From positions 1-7,143 of the forward strand of contig JAZRUF010000123.1 of NCBI GenBank assembly GCA_045652405.1: 7,143 nucleotides of DNA, given 5' to 3'. The notes below the pieces were generated by a model, which did no database searches, was not told the DNA's origin, and worked only from the letters and a program-made list of their open reading frames with translations. This DNA comes from JAZRUF01 sp045652405. GTDB lineage: Bacteria > Bacillota > Clostridia > Oscillospirales > JAAYXM01. Below are positions 1-6,800 of this stretch, piece by piece. The position numbers were made by a program, and so were the translations under genes. The first letter of the stretch is position 1, and each line of letters starts with the position of its first letter.

Positions 1-743
1 TTGCCGGTGTCATAGTTGTAATTAGGATGGTATGACATATACTCTCTCCATGCCTGACCTGTCTGGTCAAGCACGTGTATTCCGCTTCTCAAGCACAGCG
101 GATAGCTTTCCGGATACAGCTCTTTGAGTTTTTTGCAAACCACATACAGCTCATCATAAGTTTTCGGGACCTCTAAGCCGTGCTTTTCAAAAATGTCCTT
201 ACGGTACATCCATGTGCTGCCGGCAAAATCATCAGTTCCGCTGGTTGGTGCCATGTAAATATTTTCGTCACCCGATGTTCTTGCGAGCATCTGCGCATCT
301 TTATCAGCTTTTTCGTTCCAGAATGCAGTGTAGTTGGGCATAATATTCTCATACTTATTGAGCGGTACAAGTGCACCGATCGGACCGTATTCGTCTTGGA
401 AAGACTTGGTTCCGTTAATTAAATACATTAAATCCGGCAGTTCATCCGGGTTTGACATCATAAGCGGAAGCTTTTGTGCTACATCTGAACTCGGGATTGC
501 AGTAATATCCAAGTTTGCACCGGTTTTCTTCTGAATAATATCCCAAATAGCCCAATTTTCATTATACGGCCAAGTAATGTGCGATGCTATAAGCATTTGA
601 ACTGTCGTCGGCTCGGAAAAAACGCTTCCGCCGCCCAACGCAGCATTGTTTTTACTGTCATTTTCATTGTCCCCTTGCGTGCAAGCAGTAAGGGAGAATA
701 TCATGGCAATTGCAGTCAATAAGGCAAATATTCTCTTTTTCAT
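1..743 (-). CDS. Extracellular solute-binding lipoprotein of a sugar-type ABC importer (3'-truncated by window edge)
   Basis: This is the substrate-capturing subunit of an ABC importer, predicted to be lipid-anchored on the outer face of the membrane. It starts at ATG 743-741, eight bases after an AGGAGG site, and stays open to position 1, giving 247 residues. Family members are typically about 430-570 residues, so roughly half is visible. Residues 1-20 form a lipoprotein signal peptide: MKKR, a hydrophobic core, then the lipobox LTAC with Cys21 as the lipidation site. A Gly/Ser/Asn-rich tether follows. The mature part has hallmarks of family 1 / LplA-like binding proteins: a first beta strand (VQMLIAS, about 46-52), WDIIQKKTGANLDI (65-78), the MMSNPDELPDLMYL stretch, and WMYRKDIFEKHGLEVPKTYDELY, where the RKD...GL.VP.TYDE pattern is typical. 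The ligand is unknown. Its position directly downstream of a surface lyase suggests oligosaccharides from that enzyme's substrate. The permease and downstream genes would lie beyond position 1. The family call is strong; the ligand is inference. Confidence 0.9.
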   Translation of the reverse strand, partial: MKKRIFALLTAIAMIFSLTACTQGDNENDSKNNAALGGGSVFSEPTTVQMLIASHITWPYNENWAIWDIIQKKTGANLDITAIPSSDVAQKLPLMMSNPDELPDLMYLINGTKSFQDEYGPIGALVPLNKYENIMPNYTAFWNEKADKDAQMLARTSGDENIYMAPTSGTDDFAGSTWMYRKDIFEKHGLEVPKTYDELYVVCKKLKELYPESYPLCLRSGIHVLDQTGQAWREYMSYHPNYNYDTG

Positions 744-751
744 TTGTTTTT

Positions 752-757
752 CCTCCT
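752..757 (-). promoter_or_regulatory. Shine-Dalgarno site of the solute-binding lipoprotein gene
   Basis: The minus strand reads AAGGAGGAAAAACAAATG. The perfect AGGAGG core is eight bases from the ATG at 743. It fixes the start codon of the lipoprotein gene, and it fits the signal peptide that begins there. Confidence 0.9.
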
Positions 758-772
758 TAAATTTTCATACCA

Positions 773-795
773 TTCTCCCCACATCAGAGGGAGAA
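773..795 (-). other. Intergenic hairpin between lyase and lipoprotein genes (weak terminator or RNA-processing element)
   Basis: On the minus-strand transcript, TTCTCCCT (795-788) pairs with GGGGAGAA (780-773). This gives an 8-bp stem with one U-G wobble next to a 7-base loop, CTGATGT. It lies 11 bases after the lyase stop codon and 15 bases before the AGGAGG site of the next gene. No run of U follows the stem (the next bases are TGGTATGAAAATTT), so a normal intrinsic terminator is unlikely. A partial attenuator, or a 3' stabilising or processing element that sets different levels for the two genes, is possible. The stem is seen directly; its function is inference. Confidence 0.4.
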
Positions 796-806
796 GAGTG
801 AGTTTA

Positions 807-3800
807 TTATGCGAATATACGGTTTAGCATTACCGCAACTTCTGCGCGTGTTGCGAGACCGAGCGGATTAATGCGTCCGTTTGAACCTGCGATTGCGCCG
901 GCTCCTACAAGCTGCGCTACCGCCTCGCGTGCATAATCGCTAATCTCGGCTGCGTCTGCAAACTCGGCGAGTACGCTCTCGTCTGCTGCGGAGAGCTCTT
1001 TACCGACCGCCTTGAGTGCACGGGAGAGCATTACCATCATATCCTGGCGGGTAATCTCACCCTCAGGATTAAACTTGTTTGAGCCAATACCGCCGACGAT
1101 GCCGTTTGCCTTTGCAAGTCGGAGCTCTTCCGCGTAGTACTTATTTGCATCTACGTCTGCAAAATGCTCACCCTCGCCCTCGGTTATATCAAATGCTCGC
1201 ACAAGCATTATCGCAAAGTCTGCTCGGTTGATGTTCTTTGACGGTGAGTAGGTATTAGCACTCGTTCCGTTTATTACTCCCTTATCTACAAGTGAGTAGA
1301 TTGCATCCTTTGCCCAGGTGTGGCTCTCAAGGTCAACGAATTTTTCAGTCGGTACGATGTCGGAATCGTCCCCTGCATCGTTATTTCCTGCATCTCCGTT
1401 ATCCTCAGTCTTATCGTCATCCGTTGTATCCGAAGATGTGCCGCCGGAGGGTGCTCCGCCAGCTGCGGAGTTATCGCCGGAGCCGCCGGTTTCTTGGCTT
1501 GGACGGTCAGTCACCGAGCCGGTGTTCCTATATACGGTTATAATAGCGTTATAGGTTGTGCTGAGAACTCCGTCTGAAACCTTAATAGCCGCACTGTGCT
1601 GACCAATTTGAGTGCTGTCCGGTGTCCAGCTAAAGGTTGCCGTTTCCGCATCAAAGCTCGCACCTCGCGGCATTACAACAGCATCATACGTCAATGCTCT
1701 GTCACTCTTTGCAGAAACAGAAAAGCTGAGCTTGTTTCCTGCTGTCGCATTATATCTGCCGCTGTCCATTGTAAGCGTCGGCGCAGTGTCGTTTACATAG
1801 CTCAGAGGTATGCTAAACAACTGACCACTGCTTATATTGTAAACAAAACCCTTGTCTATATCAGAGTTATCCTTGTATCCGCGAACTGTAGTTACATCTC
1901 CGATGTCCAGCTCAACAGTCCCATCTTCCAAAGCTTTTGCGCCTTTTATGCAGTACGCTCCGTTTTCTACGCCGTCATTCTCCACGTAGATGAGTCTGCC
2001 CGCCAACGCGGTAATCTGTTCATCAGTAAGCTGTTGGTCAAAAGATACATTGATGTAATTCTGTAGGCTTAATTCATCTGTATAACTTGCTACCATACCT
2101 GTATATGCAGGCTGTGCATCAACGGTATCGGCGATGATTTCACCGTCATTGAGATACGTATATGCAAGATTTTCCTCTTTAACCGTTTCACCCTCGCCTA
2201 CGCCCTCGTATGTGGCTACTCCGACAAAGCCCTTGAAGTTAAACAGGTCGTCAATCCTATACTCGACAGTGTTGTCTTCCGCATAAACGATGTAATCAAT
2301 GCGTCCGTCCTCATGCATTACCTTAACTGCCTTGACAATTTCGCCCTGTGCAAGCTCACTTCCGTCAGCATGTGTGACTTCAACCGCTTCCATACCGCTT
2401 AAGTATCTGTCCCCCTTATATGGTTCAAGAACCGTCGTAAAGAGAGTGTCAAGCTTTTCTTCACCCTTGCGGCGCGCAAGCACGTATTTAATGTTCGTCT
2501 TGGGGTTTGAGGAATTGTCTACCGGATAACCATCAACTACGGAAACCTCATCAAGCTCAAAATCGTTGAGCATCGTCATGCGCAAGTGTAAGCCTGAACT
2601 ATCCTTAAGGACTCTTCTGAAATCCGAAACCTCAAAGTCAACAGCAAATTTCTTGTCCGGCATCTCGTCTGACTCAACATTGTCAAGCCATGTGTAGCCC
2701 GCAGGATAAGTTAAATCATTCGAATACCAAGTATTTCCAGAATCCGGATGTGGGTCAGCTCCGTATTTTACATCCTTACCCGACTTGTATCCCGCATAAG
2801 TAATTCCGCTACGCTCTACAAGATCAAGGCCTTCAGTCTCTGCAATCTTATTTGACTGGGAATGGAAGCTGTACAGATGATCCTTTCCGCCCACAACACG
2901 GAAGAAATCTACGCCATAGCTTACCTGGTCATCTACCTCAACCATTACCACTGTGCGGCGATACTCGTCAGTTTGCGCATAAACCTCGCTCTTAGATGCG
3001 TCCATAACCTTTACTTTGCCTGCATCGTCAAAATGCATCGGCAAACCGCGGTTGTTGAGGGGATCGCAGTTCTTTTCATCCACCACAACCGTGTTGTGAG
3101 CAATCGTAGAGCTTACCCACTGAATTCGGTTAGCGTCTTTTCCGGTAAATTTCGGGTATCCGATTTCAGGTGCCATGTTAATACCGTACGCGGTCATACC
3201 TAAGTTCAACGCATCCCAGTGTCCGTGACCCGCGGTGCTTCCCGTATACATCCAGAAATCACGTTTTGTATTGGAATTTGGATAAATCGCACCGTCGCGC
3301 AGGGCATACAATCCGTAACCCGTCTGAGCAGTGCTGCCCATATCCAGCTCACCGTAAGTGTCAATAATAGCCTGGACTTCATTTTCAAGGCTTGACGGAT
3401 TTTTCACGGTGTCGTCGTATTTAAGACCCTTTGAGCTACGCCCGTTAAATTGGTAAAGCGCCTGTGCGTAAAGAATATCACCGGTCGCCTGATATGCAGC
3501 GACGAGCGGATCTGTTGATATTCCATACTCCTTGCCGCCGAAGGATCCCATATCGCCTATCTGCGCAGTGTAATATCCGCCCATTACAATCGGAAGCTGC
3601 GCCGAGAACATTTTCATGAACTTGGGGTACTTGTACAAATCAGCTTCCGGATACAACTCGTAATTGCTGAGAATCTCTGCCGCCCTCTGCAAATAGGAAA
3701 TCCACATTGCGTTATAACCGGGTGCTGATTCATCTCCCATACCGTCACGGTCAACATCGCTCATGAGTATGGACAGGAGATTTCCGCTTGTCATATTCAC

Positions 3801-6800
3801 AGGAACATCGGCGACATCAATCTGCGCACCGGGTGCCATTACCCAATCCAGCCATTTGCCCGTCTCAGGCATAGTGTTGAGGGCAACCGCTGCTGCGATA
3901 ACTGCATTCTGAGTTGTTCCGTTGTTTCCGTTCAGGCTTCCCTCCACAGCCGCTTCAAAAATCGAATGGAGAATGCCTTCTTCAACATTTTTCCGAAGTG
4001 CTGCAGCACTGTTTTTCGGATTTTCCTGATTGTATTGAACAGATTTTTTGCTCAGATAGCTAATAAGCTGCTCATCCTCATATATCGGATAGTATACATC
4101 GTACATATCAGCATAGTTGGCAGCAGGGCCACAGCTCCATATGATGTCGCTTTCCTTGCCCTTATACCCGCCGTCATCTCGCATATCCGTCCATTTTACA
4201 TACCATAAATCCGGATAAACGTCCGCTATACGGTCAAGAAGTATAGCTCCTGCGCGTCCATACTTTATATCTCCCGTGTACAGATACGCATTTTTAAAGG
4301 CACTTAAGGACGAACTGATTATGCCTCTCCAAAGTCCCTCATGGATGTAATAGGCAATGTAATAGCTCCTCTGCTCGGTCTGAATCGGATTTCCGTCCTT
4401 GTCCTCAGAAGTAATCATCTGATAATCTCCGAAGCCGTCGTCTACGCCCCAGTTATGGATGCCTACATTTACAAGCTCACCTTTTTCTTCATCAAAATGC
4501 TCATCCATTTCAGGATATTCCGTATTTTTTAAATATCCTTCGCCGTGCAGACCACCAAATTTAGTTTTATGCCGCTCCTGCGCAAGCTCTTTGTTAAACA
4601 CACCGTGTTCATCCAGACCCATCTCATAGTAACTGCCAAAATCATTTGACGGGAAGCGTCTGCGGCAAGCCGGACACTGTATCTTCCACGGACTATTTAT
4701 CGGGTCTGTAATCCAACCGTAAGTTCCGTATTGCTCCGTAATATCCACCTTACAGTAGCGGCATGTGGTATTATCCTCAGCTGTAGCCTTGCTTATATGG
4801 TAATATCTCGGCAACCCCTCTGCAACTATCATACCGTAAAGGGCTTCAAAATTGTCCAAATATCTGTCTGCCTTACTGCTGTAGCTGTCAGCTCTGGCTT
4901 TTACGTCAGCGTAATTTGCCACGTTAAAGAGTAACGCCTCGCGCTTCTCCTTAGTCCAAATTGTGGGCTCACCTTTTTCTGAGTTTTTAACCTGTATTGT
5001 GACAGGCTCTGTCACCAAATTAGCACCGCGGAAGCTAAGCTTTGCCTTAACGGTAACTACTCCCGCTTTGATGCCTGTCATCGTACCGTTGCTGTAATCA
5101 AACTCAATCGCGCCTTCCGGGTCTGAGACCTCATATTCAATGCTGTCGGCACTGCCCAAGGTGCTTATTTTGTTTCCGCTGCCCATCTTAACCGTAAAGC
5201 CGATTTTGTCATTGCCTCGCACGTAAAGTGCCTCAGGCGCATTTAGTTGCGCGCTCTCCGGGTCAGATGTGTCCTTTACCGTAACCGGCACTATTTCACT
5301 GTTTTTTTCATTCCCGTAGAACACGTTAATGGTAATATACGCGCACCCTTCGCCGGTAGCAGTAACCTTGCCGTTTTGGTCAACAATTACTACCTTTTCA
5401 TCTGAGGTTGAGTAACTCACCTTAATCTCGTTTTCGGGAATTTCCGTTCCATCGAAGCGTTTTATTGTATAATCGCTTTCTGTACTCTTTCCATACTCAA
5501 TCTCATTTTCATCAAGCGCGAAAGTTAATATAGTTTTGCTTGTCTTAAATTTAAGCATTTTGGTAAATGCCCAGTAATTGCTGGAGGCAGACCTTTTCGT
5601 TCCGGTACCCTTGGTTACGAGCAGATATTCACCCTTATCCAAAGCCATTGTTCTAAGCGTCATGGGCATATCCTCAGTCCATGCCGCCGCGTAGTAATCC
5701 ACCGTTCCCAAAAGCTTATCCATAGTAAGCGCAGCCGTCACATCTGCCTCGGTTTCAATCTCATCGGCAGGAACCATATAAAGCTCGTTTATGCCGCCGC
5801 TAGGCCCGCCGTAATATGTACCGCTCACGCTATAGGTTCCCGGCTCATCCACCTTTACCTTAAGGGCAACCCACTTGTCCGGGCTGTCAATCAAGAAGTT
5901 AGTACCCTGAGAGGTCAGGCGTATAGTGCCGTAGTTGTCCATTGTAAAGCATGCATCCGGCCATGTGGACTTGGAATATCCCCAGTACATCCAATTACCC
6001 GCAACGCTGTAGCTGTTATATGTGGTAATCTCATTCCAGTTTTTAAGCGGCAAATTATATGTAAAGTATGGGAACTCAACCTTTATCTTAAGGCTTGTTT
6101 CAATCGTCTCACCCTCGTGAACAACAGACGCGCTTACTGTTACCTCGCCCTCATCAACAGCACTTATCATACCCGTAGCCGCGTCGTAGCTTATAACGCC
6201 GTCTTCGCTTATATCAATGGCAATATTCTCCGCATTAAGCTCGGCCTCAATTCCGTTTACGTACAATTCGGTCTTGAGGGTAGTCTTCTCACCCGGACGA
6301 AGCTTCTCGCTTCCCGCCGTCATTACAAGCTGCGTGGGTGGAACATCACCCACGCGCATCGTGGTCATTGACTCCAAACGAATCCAATGCTTTTCGGCGC
6401 ATTTCATAACTAACACATACTCTCCCGCCTCGGGTATAACTATCTTGTTAGGCAAGGTGTAGTCATAAGTGCCAGTGTCAGCTAAGACAACATTCTGGTT
6501 CATCTGCCCGGCATAGTTTGCCGATACAATATTCTTTTCAACCGCCGCCTGCTTTTCAAGCACTGTTGCATCCTCGGAAATATCCACCTTTTTCTCCGGG
6601 AAAAGGTAGAAATCCACCTTCGCACCGTACTGCTCATGATATCCCTTCATATTCAAGAGATATACGCCCGGTGTTTTTACATCCAATGCCAATGCTATCC
6701 AACGTGCATCCGTCTCCGAATAAAATTCAATACCATAGCTAGGATTGTATACACATTTGTCCACAGGATTATGCGCAGGTTTAACCCCATCCATCTCAGC

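Noticed and set aside
173..376. 67-codon minus-strand open frame in another phase
   Set aside because: It overlaps the solute-binding protein, whose frame has a signal peptide, lipobox, ribosome site and family motifs.
764..769. TATGAA as a possible -10 box for the lipoprotein gene
   Set aside because: At 17 bases spacing the -35 position reads TCCCTC, far from TTGACA, and the start of transcription would fall at the Shine-Dalgarno site.
1353..1526. Low-complexity stretch as a DNA repeat or slippage site
   Set aside because: The composition bias is at protein level (Gly/Ser/Asp/Thr). The DNA has no exact tandem unit I could see, and the frame passes through intact.
1596..2066. 156-codon open frame on the plus strand
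   Set aside because: It lies opposite the He_PIG and beta-extension part of the lyase, which has clear domain signatures. The plus-strand translation has no recognisable motif and an odd Arg/Cys-rich composition, so it is an antisense shadow.
2862..3203. 113-codon plus-strand open frame
   Set aside because: It is antisense to the HGHWD/AHNT core of the lyase; no recognisable ribosome site or family pattern.
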